Assembly (NCBI GenBank): GCA_002376965.1
Contig: DFOV01000196.1
Coordinates: 1 to 5,833, forward strand
Origin: Gammaproteobacteria bacterium UBA3532
GTDB lineage: Bacteria > Pseudomonadota > Gammaproteobacteria > Enterobacterales > UBA3532
DNA: 5,833 nt
Direction: 5' to 3'
Shown: in pieces, positions 1 to 5,616 of the stretch
Layout: every line of letters begins with the position of its first letter
How positions within the stretch are numbered: the stretch's first letter is position 1
The notes under the pieces: generated by a model
Told to the model about the DNA's origin: nothing
What the model saw: only the letters and a program-made list of their open reading frames with translations
Databases searched by the model: none
Position numbers and translations under genes: made by a program

Positions 1-23
1 CTAACCAACTGAACTACCGCTCC
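1..23 (-). tRNA. tRNA-Asp (probable), 5' end only, cut by window edge
   Basis: Read on the minus strand, this is the start of a tRNA: an acceptor 5' strand GGAGCGG, then TA, then the D-arm start GTTCAGTTGGTTAG. From memory this matches gammaproteobacterial tRNA-Asp, whose E. coli form begins GGAGCGGTAGTTCAG. The anticodon, T-arm and 3' end lie outside the window, so the Asp identity rests on the 5' 23 bases alone. That it is a tRNA is much safer than which one. It lies downstream of, and on the same strand as, the acidic membrane protein gene, but it has its own promoter. Confidence 0.8.
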
Positions 24-57
24 AGTCTTAATACACGTTGCTAAGCAACTGGAGCGG
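17..57. repeat. inverted repeat spanning tRNA leader: acceptor-strand complement plus internal palindrome
   Basis: Bases 17-25 (CCGCTCCAG) and 49-57 (CTGGAGCGG) are perfect 9-bp inverted repeats. The first contains the tRNA 5' acceptor strand; the second lies across the promoter discriminator and predicted start point. Between them, bases 37-49 form a second perfect palindrome, GTTGC-TAA-GCAAC, which would put a 5-6 bp hairpin at the very 5' end of the primary tRNA transcript. See the findings for the possible consequence. Confidence 0.75.
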
Positions 58-58
58 C

Positions 59-87
59 ATACTAAAGATATATGAAAACTTTGTCAA
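59..87 (-). promoter_or_regulatory. sigma-70 promoter of the tRNA, with GC-rich discriminator and AT-rich upstream region
   Basis: On the minus strand there is a perfect -35 TTGACA (87-82), an exact 17-base spacer (81-65) and a -10 TAGTAT (64-59). The -10 is followed by a GC-rich discriminator GCCGC (58-54), the kind found at stable-RNA promoters under stringent (ppGpp/DksA) control. Bases 88-125, just upstream of the -35, are strongly AT-rich and could act as an UP element or Fis region. The predicted start point is near 50-52, giving a leader of about 27-29 bases before the tRNA 5' end at 23. The promoter match is seen directly; the stringent regulation is inferred from the family pattern. 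Confidence 0.8.
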
Positions 88-158
88 TAGAATTATTCTT
101 CAAATTAACAAATAACGAAAAGCGAAATAATTTTAGTCACTTATGGGGTGAAAAGCGC

Positions 159-1268
159 TCACTTATCATCTAGCTCACTATCCTCTAACAGCGAAGCTAT
201 GTCATCTAAATCCATATCTGACTCTACTCCGCCATTCATTAAATCATCAATGGCTTTTTGAGGGTCTTCATCATCATCTTCAAGCAGTTGACTCATTGGA
301 TCATCATCGGGCCCATCACTGGTGCTGTCACTTAAAATATCGTCAATATCAGCTAAAGCACTATCCATAGGAGATTCATCGGATATATCATCTTCCAGCA
401 TATCACTTAACATGTCGTCACTTAGCATGTCTCCACCGGAGTCTGCAGTGCCAGAATCGTCATCTCCAAGTAATCCCATTAGATCGTCATCGATATCATC
501 TATGTCGTTGGAATCGGCGCTTTCTATGGCTGCTTCACCGCCTTCCAGCTCAGCAAGAGCGCCTAATATATCGTCTTCATCGTCGTCGCTGGGGGGCTCA
601 GGCTCCTGCTCCCCCGTTGATTCCAGGCTTGCTGCGAGCAATTGTTCGTCTTGAGATGGAGCAGCTTCAGGCTCAGCCCCTGATGATTCAATTTGGCGCG
701 ATTCATCACGCCCCATATTATTAATACGCTCCAGGATTTCATCAACAGTTAGAAGATCATCCTGGTTGGTCGGCTCACCAAACATTGTACAATATTCGTT
801 ATATACCAGGTTGATAGCCTCTACACCGTGTTGAACTTGCTGCTGAAGCTTGGCAACTTCTGCACTATCAGCACCCTGATCGCCTTGTGGTGGCGGAGCA
901 ATGCCGGGCTCCGGAATATCTCGACTTAAGGCATGGTATTGAGATAACAGCAAATATAACTCATCTTCCAACTGCAACAGCTCATCGTCGTCGTGTGAAT
1001 AAAAAGCTTTTACCACTTTTTTTAAGAAACGGCCCTCACTCGTCGCTAGATCCTCTACCAAGCCCTCGTCTTGTAGGCCAATGCCGTCACTGAGAAAGCG
1101 TTTAACCAGTATTTTTCTGGTATCGAAGTTACTTTGTAGGCTGTTGACAAAGCGCTCCAATGTCTCTGATTGGCTGTTGTTTTTCCTGATGATCGAAATA
1201 ACCAGGTATCCGCAAAACCCTGCCAATATCAAAATAACGTTAATTAAAATGATATTTAATGGTGGCAC
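159..1268 (-). CDS. membrane-anchored protein with highly acidic Asp-rich tail, function unknown
   Basis: 369 residues, starting with GTG one base after the stop of the upstream VWA gene and preceded by a strong ribosome site, so the two are almost certainly co-translated. I do not recognise a named family. Residues 5-27 are one hydrophobic segment, followed by Arg-Lys, so the positive-inside rule predicts a short outside N-terminus and a cytoplasmic body. Residues 35-115 look helical and mixed-charge, 118-130 are Pro/Gly-rich, and 133-160 may form a short coiled coil. From about 195 the chain becomes acidic and low complexity. Residues 228-369 contain 45 Asp, 12 Glu and only two basic residues (K338, K369). 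This tail carries repeated short motifs of the form DD-hydrophobic-x-x-hydrophobic-Leu, for example around 232-237, 261-267, 284-291, 309-313, 325-331 and 355-361. The layout (N-terminal anchor, acidic tail) loosely recalls FimV-type scaffold proteins, but there is no visible LysM domain and I do not claim homology. No convincing terminator follows the TGA stop. Confidence 0.85.
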   Translation of the reverse strand: MPPLNIILINVILILAGFCGYLVISIIRKNNSQSETLERFVNSLQSNFDTRKILVKRFLSDGIGLQDEGLVEDLATSEGRFLKKVVKAFYSHDDDELLQLEDELYLLLSQYHALSRDIPEPGIAPPPQGDQGADSAEVAKLQQQVQHGVEAINLVYNEYCTMFGEPTNQDDLLTVDEILERINNMGRDESRQIESSGAEPEAAPSQDEQLLAASLESTGEQEPEPPSDDDEDDILGALAELEGGEAAIESADSNDIDDIDDDLMGLLGDDDSGTADSGGDMLSDDMLSDMLEDDISDESPMDSALADIDDILSDSTSDGPDDDPMSQLLEDDDEDPQKAIDDLMNGGVESDMDLDDIASLLEDSELDDK

Positions 1269-1269
1269 G

Positions 1270-3105
1270 TTATTCCTCCAACGCTTTTTCCAGCGATTCC
1301 ATACCGTCGCGGCTACTTCGTTTTATCTTTTTGATGGCAATGACAACTATACCAACGAGTAGAATGTTAACCGCTAATCCAATACCGCTCCACATTAGCC
1401 ACTTTTTCCAATCAAAGCTTTCTTCTGTATTTTCTTGTGGCGCTTCTTCATCTTTCGCTTCGCTAGACTCTTTTTCATCTGCGGCAGGCTCTGGTATGGG
1501 CTCCTTAACAGGTATCGGATCAGGCTCGACTCCATCAGGAAGCGAAATCGCTATGGTGTATGCCTTGCTTGGTAAATTAAACAGTCTTCCACTAACTGTT
1601 TTGCCTTTCGCTCTCAAATTTAAAGTTAACTGGGTTGCAGATACAGCCTGATTTACTAGCAAAATATCGCTACCTTGGGCGCCCTTAGTTTGAGTAAATG
1701 GGACGCTCTTTCCCGTAGGATCAAGCAAATCCATATCCAGTATGAGAGAGTCTGGGTCAACTTCTGCAACAGGCGGTACTGGGATCTGTAATTTATCTGA
1801 TTCTGCCGCTACGCTACTAGGAATTGAAACTGGAGCTGCTAATACGTTAACCGTTTGCTGGTTCTGACGCTCAAATGTTGGGCTTTTCAAGTCTGTCACT
1901 ATAGAAAGTAGACCGCCCGAATCAGTTGCTTTCAATGCTGCAGTAAATACACCATCACCAAACCGTTCATCGGAACCATCGCCATCATCTAAAGCCAATA
2001 CGCTTGTTTCTGAACCATCACTGAGCTTTTGAGTCACCTTAAATTGCGTATTCATTAAAAAATTACGCGCAGTAATCGGCTGACCTTTCTCTGCTACACT
2101 GGCTTTCACTATGGCTTTTTCTCCAGCAAACAACAAGTTGGGTAGCTCGCTATTGACCAATGAAATATCGCTCACGATCATGACACGATTATCAGGATCT
2201 ATGTCAGCTCTGATTTTCCATGTCCCGCTTTGTGGTTTTTTAACAGTAATAAGGTCATAGGTAGGCTCATTAAACCAGCGAATGTTAGTATTACTGGACA
2301 CCGGATGGCTGGTTTCGACATTTTGCGGACTGATAAGAATAGATGGAGCGCTATCTGGTGTGCGAAAAACCAGTAGTGTAAATTCATTTATCGAGCTATC
2401 TATCTCAAAGGTATTATCTTTTAGTGGGACTTCATCCCGCTTGGTCACTTGGTCAAACAGCTTTAGAAAGGCCTTGTCTAATTCATCGGCAGACAAAACC
2501 TTGAGATACCATGCGCCGGTTTGGCGTGAAAGTGCTTTTAACAGCTCTTCATCAACATCATTTGACAGCGCAACGGTATGAATCTTTACATCTGCCGCTG
2601 AAAGCTTAGGAAGCAGCTCCTGCAAAATACGTCGCCGTTCTTTGACATTGACTCCAGCATCTTTACTAATATCAACAACGCCATCGGTTAGAAAGATAAT
2701 ACTGCGCTTCTCGCCATTTGCAGGCCCACTCCAATCATAGGCCGCTTTTTCCAATGCCAAACCAATGTTTGTATAGAGCGCAAGAGAATGGATCTCATCA
2801 GCTTTCTTATTTGCCAAATCACGCCAGCTCTGATCAACATCTCCATGTTTTACAAGCATATTGACCCACTGGCCAAATGTCCAAACTCCGGCTTCACTGT
2901 CTGCTGGCAATAAGTTAGTTAAAAGGCGAAGGGCCGGTTGACGCAGGTTTTTAGGGTCGTTTTTTTTCATACTGCCGGATATATCGATAATGACTCGAAC
3001 ATCCGACTGAGGAGGCGGAGATATAACTTCGGCTAAACTTGCTGTTTGCCAGGTTAACAATAATATGGCCATTACCCTGCTAATGGCGACGTAAAATTTA
3101 TTCAT
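1270..3105 (-). CDS. secreted, C-terminally membrane-anchored VWA domain protein (TIGR03503-like)
   Basis: 611 residues from the ATG at 3105. I chose this start because it opens directly into a signal peptide (hydrophobic core about 11-17, likely cleavage after Ala25 in ASLA). The frame is open for 29 more codons, to an ATG at 3192, and neither start has a good Shine-Dalgarno. Residues 35-225 form a VWA domain with a complete metal-ion-dependent adhesion site: D41-x-S43-x-S45, T112 and D141. Residues 230-520 look like beta-rich, Ig-like domains; one holds an Asp/Gly-rich loop (373-386) of the kind seen in Ca-binding Ig-like repeats. A Pro/Glu/Lys-rich linker (526-565) precedes a transmembrane helix (about 570-591) and a short, initially basic tail. 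The predicted topology is a periplasmic VWA on an inner-membrane stalk. Size and layout fit what I recall of TIGR03503, a gammaproteobacterial family of unknown role; no search was run. It follows ycgN after 142 bases and is coupled to the acidic-tail gene. VWA domains usually bind protein partners through the metal, so an adhesion or assembly role is an inference. Confidence 0.88.
   Translation of the reverse strand: MNKFYVAISRVMAILLLTWQTASLAEVISPPPQSDVRVIIDISGSMKKNDPKNLRQPALRLLTNLLPADSEAGVWTFGQWVNMLVKHGDVDQSWRDLANKKADEIHSLALYTNIGLALEKAAYDWSGPANGEKRSIIFLTDGVVDISKDAGVNVKERRRILQELLPKLSAADVKIHTVALSNDVDEELLKALSRQTGAWYLKVLSADELDKAFLKLFDQVTKRDEVPLKDNTFEIDSSINEFTLLVFRTPDSAPSILISPQNVETSHPVSSNTNIRWFNEPTYDLITVKKPQSGTWKIRADIDPDNRVMIVSDISLVNSELPNLLFAGEKAIVKASVAEKGQPITARNFLMNTQFKVTQKLSDGSETSVLALDDGDGSDERFGDGVFTAALKATDSGGLLSIVTDLKSPTFERQNQQTVNVLAAPVSIPSSVAAESDKLQIPVPPVAEVDPDSLILDMDLLDPTGKSVPFTQTKGAQGSDILLVNQAVSATQLTLNLRAKGKTVSGRLFNLPSKAYTIAISLPDGVEPDPIPVKEPIPEPAADEKESSEAKDEEAPQENTEESFDWKKWLMWSGIGLAVNILLVGIVVIAIKKIKRSSRDGMESLEKALEE
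1275..1279 (-). promoter_or_regulatory. strong ribosome binding site GGAGG for the GTG start at 1268
   Basis: GGAGG lies inside the last codons of the VWA gene, six bases upstream of the GTG at 1268-1266. It fixes the start of the acidic-tail protein despite the non-ATG codon. With only one base between the TAA (1272-1270) and the GTG, terminating ribosomes could reinitiate directly, which would couple expression of the two proteins. Confidence 0.8.
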
Positions 3106-3227
3106 AAAACGGATCACAATTGACTGATATTCGTGTGGTTTTAATCTCAGTCTAGGTGATAGTCCGCGCTTGTCCAGCTTGGATAAGCACATAGCGCAAA
3201 TGCTTTGGAAAATTTCGTCGCAGTGGA

Positions 3228-3245
3228 TAAAAGCGCTCTGGCGCT
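3228..3245 (-). terminator. weak hairpin after ycgN, possible attenuating terminator
   Basis: Just past the ycgN stop on the minus strand, AGCGC-CAGA-GCGCT forms a 5-bp GC-rich stem with a four-base loop, followed by TTTA. The stem is short and the T run has only three or four Ts, so it would at most reduce transcription into the VWA gene. I found no convincing -35/-10 pair for a separate VWA promoter in 3106-3227, so partial read-through from ycgL-ycgN is plausible. Confidence 0.3.
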
Positions 3246-3247
3246 AT

Positions 3248-3688
3248 CTATAGTTTACCAATAATATGGTCTTCCAGGTCAATAACATCCAACTCGGAAA
3301 CCATCCAGGCTTTTATAGTTCGTTCTTTGGCGTGTACACTGGTTGTAGTGCCACTGATAAGCGGGTGCCAGTCTGGCAATGACTGCCCCTTAGCCAGTAG
3401 ACGATAAGCACACGTTTCCGGCAACCATTCAAAATCAACAGCCTTTCTCTGGTCAAATTCGACGCAGTCGGGCACTTTGGTATGGCGTTCATTATAGACG
3501 GTGCAACGGCAGGAATCGTGATCAAGATACTGGCACACAACATTCGTAAAATAAATGTCTCCACTATCCACGCATTCAATCTTGTGTAAACAACACTTTG
3601 CACAGCCGTCACATAGGCTCTCCCACTCGTCCCTGCTCATCTCATCCAGCTTTTTAATTTCCCAAAAATTAGGCGTAGACTTAGTCAT
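3248..3688 (-). CDS. ycgN: YcgN family (UPF0260) cysteine-cluster protein
   Basis: 146 residues, close to the usual family length of about 150. The N-terminal block FWEIKKLDEMSRDEWESLCD (8-27) and the segments DIYFTNVVC (44-52), PDC (73-75), FEWLPETCAYRLLA (86-99) and LPDWHPLISG (104-113) match what I recall of E. coli YcgN. It holds ten cysteines, including the C26-x2-C29-x2-C32-C33 motif of the YkgJ/CxxCxxCC superfamily, with further cysteines at 39, 52, 60, 62, 75 and 93. These are thought to bind zinc or an iron-sulphur cluster; the biochemical role is unknown. No signal peptide or membrane segment is visible, so it is predicted to be cytoplasmic. The ATG overlaps the end of ycgL by eight bases (ATGACTAA), which implies translational coupling; AAGAG lies about 9 bases upstream. 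Confidence 0.93.
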   Translation of the reverse strand: MTKSTPNFWEIKKLDEMSRDEWESLCDGCAKCCLHKIECVDSGDIYFTNVVCQYLDHDSCRCTVYNERHTKVPDCVEFDQRKAVDFEWLPETCAYRLLAKGQSLPDWHPLISGTTTSVHAKERTIKAWMVSELDVIDLEDHIIGKL

Positions 3689-3977
3689 TGTCAGACTCTT
3701 TAGAACTGAGGGTCATATCGCTAGCCAAAACCAATTGGTCTATCGTTTTATTGGGTGGTGGTTGAAAGAAATAACCTTGGCTATCGAGTGCAGCTAATAC
3801 AGTTTCCTTGTCCACACGGGCTAATTGTTTCTTTCCTTTTAAATTAATAAAAAAAACAAACTCTGGTGTCCCAAATACGTTTAGCAACGCTTCAGGCACG
3901 CTATCGAACTGATCACGTTTAGCAAGATAGAGATAGGTTTCTGGGCGCTTTTTACTGCGATATACATAACTTAACAT
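3681..3977 (-). CDS. ycgL: YcgL domain protein (DUF709)
   Basis: 98 residues, a normal length for the family. The N-terminus (VYRSKKRPETYLYLAKRD, 5-22), then VPEALLNVFGTPE (27-39), then LDSQGYFFQPPP (64-75) match the conserved YcgL pattern known from E. coli; the acidic C-terminal tail is variable. It is a small soluble alpha/beta protein of unknown function, commonly encoded next to minC or rnd in gammaproteobacteria, as here. It is the first gene of the minus-strand group and overlaps ycgN. The ATG has no close Shine-Dalgarno: the best candidate, AAGGA, is about 13 bases upstream. No clear minus-strand promoter could be assigned in the short divergent spacer, which is mostly the 16-bp repeat array. 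Confidence 0.93.
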   Translation of the reverse strand: MLSYVYRSKKRPETYLYLAKRDQFDSVPEALLNVFGTPEFVFFINLKGKKQLARVDKETVLAALDSQGYFFQPPPNKTIDQLVLASDMTLSSKESDND

Positions 3978-3996
3978 GTTGGTATTGAGATCCTTT

Positions 3997-4005
3997 TGCT
4001 ACAAT
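3997..4005 (+). promoter_or_regulatory. extended -10 promoter element upstream of minC
   Basis: TGCTACAAT matches the extended -10 pattern TGnTATAAT with one mismatch. There is no good -35 at 16-18 bases upstream, which is tolerable for an extended -10. The predicted start point is near 4012, inside the first 16-bp repeat, so the whole repeat array would lie in the untranslated leader of the min operon. An alternative with TTTACC (4025-4030) and TATAAC (4049-4054), 18 bases apart, would give an almost leaderless minC transcript. Confidence 0.45.
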
Positions 4006-4053
4006 CGTTTTACCTTTATAACGTTTTACCTTGATAACGTTTTACCTTTATAA
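4006..4053. repeat. three tandem 16-bp repeats in the ycgL-minC divergent region
   Basis: The unit CGTTTTACCTTTATAA occurs at 4006-4021 and 4038-4053. The middle copy (4022-4037) differs by one base (CGTTTTACCTTGATAA). The copies abut with no spacer, and the array ends six bases before the minC ATG at 4060. Sixteen bases is about one and a half helical turns, so successive copies face alternating sides of the DNA. Each copy contains a -10-like TATAAC or GATAAC at its junction, and a small AACGTT palindrome spans each internal junction. It could be an operator array, overlapping promoter elements or a simple tandem repeat grown by slippage. Confidence 0.95.
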
Positions 4054-4059
4054 CAAGAG

Positions 4060-4773
4060 ATGACTATTCATTCGATGGAAAATAGCCCGTTACAATTTAA
4101 AAACAGTCGATTAAATCTGACACTCCTGCAATTATACACACTGGACACCAAAATCCTTAGCGCCCATTTAACAGAAAAGATCGCTCAAGCACCCAAGTTA
4201 GTTGGTATGTTGCCAGTAATTATCGATTTTTCGCATGTCACACCAGATCCAGCAGCTCTCGCCAGCACTTTGCAATTGGTAAAATCATTCCACCTACAAC
4301 CAGTAGGTTGCCAAGGACTGGATGAGTCATTGCAATCCAGTGCAGACGAACTGTCCTTACCACACATTAAAAGCCAAATAACCGCACCACCTCGGCCAAC
4401 CAATAACGCTGCTCCAGCCCCGACCGCTGCGCCAAGTGGACCAACAAAAATTATTCGTCAGGTTATTCGCTCAGGCACCCAGATTCACAGCCCTGGAGAC
4501 TTGATTGTAATCGGAGCTGTTAGTCATGGCGCGGAAGTGCTTGCCAACGGTAATATCTTTGTTTACGGCCCTTTGCGAGGACGTGCACTAGCCGGGATTA
4601 AGGGTGATACAACTGCAATTGTTTCTTGTGACCTATTTGATCCCGAACTTGTTTCAATTGCTGGCATTTATTTGTTGAGTGAAGGTCTTAATCCTGATTT
4701 AATTGGGGATCGAGTTGTGGTGGGCATGTCGGATGAGAAACTATCGTTCGAATCACTCAAACCATTGGCATAA
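4060..4773 (+). CDS. minC: septum site-determining protein MinC
   Basis: 237 residues, normal for MinC (E. coli 231). MinC inhibits FtsZ polymerisation away from midcell and is carried to the membrane by MinD. The N-terminal FtsZ-inhibiting domain covers about 10-105, with the recognisable KIAQAP stretch (40-45). An Ala/Pro-rich linker (108-128) follows, then the C-terminal beta-helix dimerisation and MinD-binding domain (about 130-232), with RSGTQI (137-142), GDLIVIGAVSHGAEV (146-160), YGPLRGRALAG (169-179) and ELVSIAGIY (196-204). The start is ambiguous. The ATG at 4060 has AAGAG directly abutting it, which is too close for a normal ribosome site. The ATG at 4075 (Met6, MENSPLQFK) aligns better with the E. 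coli start MSNTPIELK but has that AAGAG about 15 bases away. It is the first gene of the min operon and diverges from ycgL. Confidence 0.96.
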   Translation: MTIHSMENSPLQFKNSRLNLTLLQLYTLDTKILSAHLTEKIAQAPKLVGMLPVIIDFSHVTPDPAALASTLQLVKSFHLQPVGCQGLDESLQSSADELSLPHIKSQITAPPRPTNNAAPAPTAAPSGPTKIIRQVIRSGTQIHSPGDLIVIGAVSHGAEVLANGNIFVYGPLRGRALAGIKGDTTAIVSCDLFDPELVSIAGIYLLSEGLNPDLIGDRVVVGMSDEKLSFESLKPLA

Positions 4774-4788
4774 ACCGCAGACATATAA

Positions 4789-4793
4789 TAGGT
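4789..4793 (+). promoter_or_regulatory. ribosome binding site for the minD TTG start
   Basis: TAGGT in the 27-base minC-minD gap lies seven bases before the TTG at 4801. Together with the invariant MinD N-terminus ([10 protein letters not shown]) read right after it, this fixes TTG as the start. No ATG is available in frame nearby upstream or downstream before the Walker A motif. Confidence 0.65.
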
Positions 4794-4800
4794 AATTATC

Positions 4801-5616
4801 TTGGCTAAAGTTATCGTTGTCACCTCAGGAAAAGGTGGTGTTGGAAAAACGACCAGTAGTGCAGCTTTTGCCACTGGACTCGCGATGCGTGGTCACAAAA
4901 CAGTGGTCATCGATTTCGATGTTGGATTAAGAAATCTCGATTTGATTATGGGGTGCGAACGTCGCGTAGTCTATGATTTTATTAATGTCATCAATGGCGA
5001 ATCCAATTTAAAGCAAACTCTTATAAAAGATAAGCGTGAAGAGAACCTGTTTATTCTTCCTGCTTCTCAAACCCGTGATAAAGATGCGCTTCACCAAGAA
5101 GGCGTCGAGCGTGTGATCAACGAGCTTAAGAAAGATTTCGAGTATATTATCTGTGACTCGCCAGCTGGTATAGAGAGCGGCGCGTTGATGGCGGCTTATT
5201 TTGCAGATGAAGCCATCGTCGTCACCAACCCTGAAGTATCTTCTGTACGCGATTCTGACCGCATACTGGGTATTTTACAGAGCAAGTCATTTCGAGCAGA
5301 GAAAGGCCTCGATCCAATCAAGGAGCACCTATTGCTTACCCGCTACTCTCCCAAGCGTGTTAATGCGGGTGAAATGCTTTCTGTAGAAGATGTAAAGGAA
5401 ATTTTGGCCATTCCGTTGATTGGCGTCATTCCTGAGTCAACTGCGGTACTGCAGGCGTCGAACCAAGGTACCCCGGTTATTATGGATGGCAGTAGCGATG
5501 CGGGACAAGCCTATATGGATGTCGTTTCGCGCTTTTTAGGCGATGAAGTTGAACATCGATTTTTGGAAGAAAGTAAAAAAGGAATATTTAAACGCCTATT
5601 TGGGAGTACCGCATGA
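4801..5616 (+). CDS. minD: septum site-determining protein MinD, ATPase
   Basis: 271 residues, the standard length (E. coli 270). MinD is a deviant Walker A ATPase that dimerises on ATP, binds the inner membrane, recruits MinC, and is released by MinE-stimulated hydrolysis; this cycle produces pole-to-pole oscillation. The deviant P-loop GKGGVGKTT is at 10-18, with signature Lys11 and Lys16. The switch I region, with D38 and D40, leads into [15 protein letters not shown] (41-55). The Walker B-like [10 protein letters not shown] is at 116-125, the VRDSDR block is at 149-154, and the C-terminal amphipathic membrane-targeting helix [10 protein letters not shown] is at 259-268. All expected catalytic and membrane residues are present. 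The start codon is TTG. The stop TGA overlaps the minE ATG (ATGA), indicating translational coupling. Confidence 0.98.
   Translation: MAKVIVVTSGKGGVGKTTSSAAFATGLAMRGHKTVVIDFDVGLRNLDLIMGCERRVVYDFINVINGESNLKQTLIKDKREENLFILPASQTRDKDALHQEGVERVINELKKDFEYIICDSPAGIESGALMAAYFADEAIVVTNPEVSSVRDSDRILGILQSKSFRAEKGLDPIKEHLLLTRYSPKRVNAGEMLSVEDVKEILAIPLIGVIPESTAVLQASNQGTPVIMDGSSDAGQAYMDVVSRFLGDEVEHRFLEESKKGIFKRLFGSTA

Noticed and set aside
17..57. Integration attachment site (att) duplication at the tRNA
   Set aside because: Attachment duplications normally copy the tRNA 3' end in direct orientation and flank an element. Here the repeat is inverted, only 9 bp, at the 5' end, with no integrase gene in view.
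89..99. Palindrome AGAATTATTCT upstream of the tRNA -35
   Set aside because: Short and AT-only apart from its ends; expected by chance in such AT-rich DNA. Treated as part of the AT-rich upstream region and not as an operator.
322..654. Plus-strand 110-codon Ser-rich open frame
   Set aside because: It is the antisense shadow of the Asp-rich minus-strand tail (GAT/GAC codons read as ATC/TCA/TCG on the other strand). It has no ribosome site and no domain.
1259..1651. Plus-strand 130-codon open frame
   Set aside because: Antisense to the 3' end of the VWA gene, low-complexity Ser/Gly stretch, no ribosome site; the minus-strand gene has clear domains.
151..3238. Shared 10-mer AAAAGCGCTC downstream of both the acidic-tail gene (151-160) and ycgN (3229-3238)
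   Set aside because: Only the ycgN copy has a neighbouring arm forming a GC stem; the copy at 151-160 gives only a 4-bp GTGA/TCAC stem without a T run. Two 10-base matches are too little to call a repeat family or a second terminator.
4006..4053. CRISPR-like or plasmid-iteron interpretation of the 16-bp repeats
   Set aside because: The copies abut with no spacers, number only three, and no cas or rep gene is present; they lie in a chromosomal divergent promoter region.
3978..4059. A specific minus-strand promoter for ycgL
   Set aside because: TATAAA at 4020-4015 is a fair -10, but no -35-like hexamer stands at 16-18 bases; no assignment is justified.
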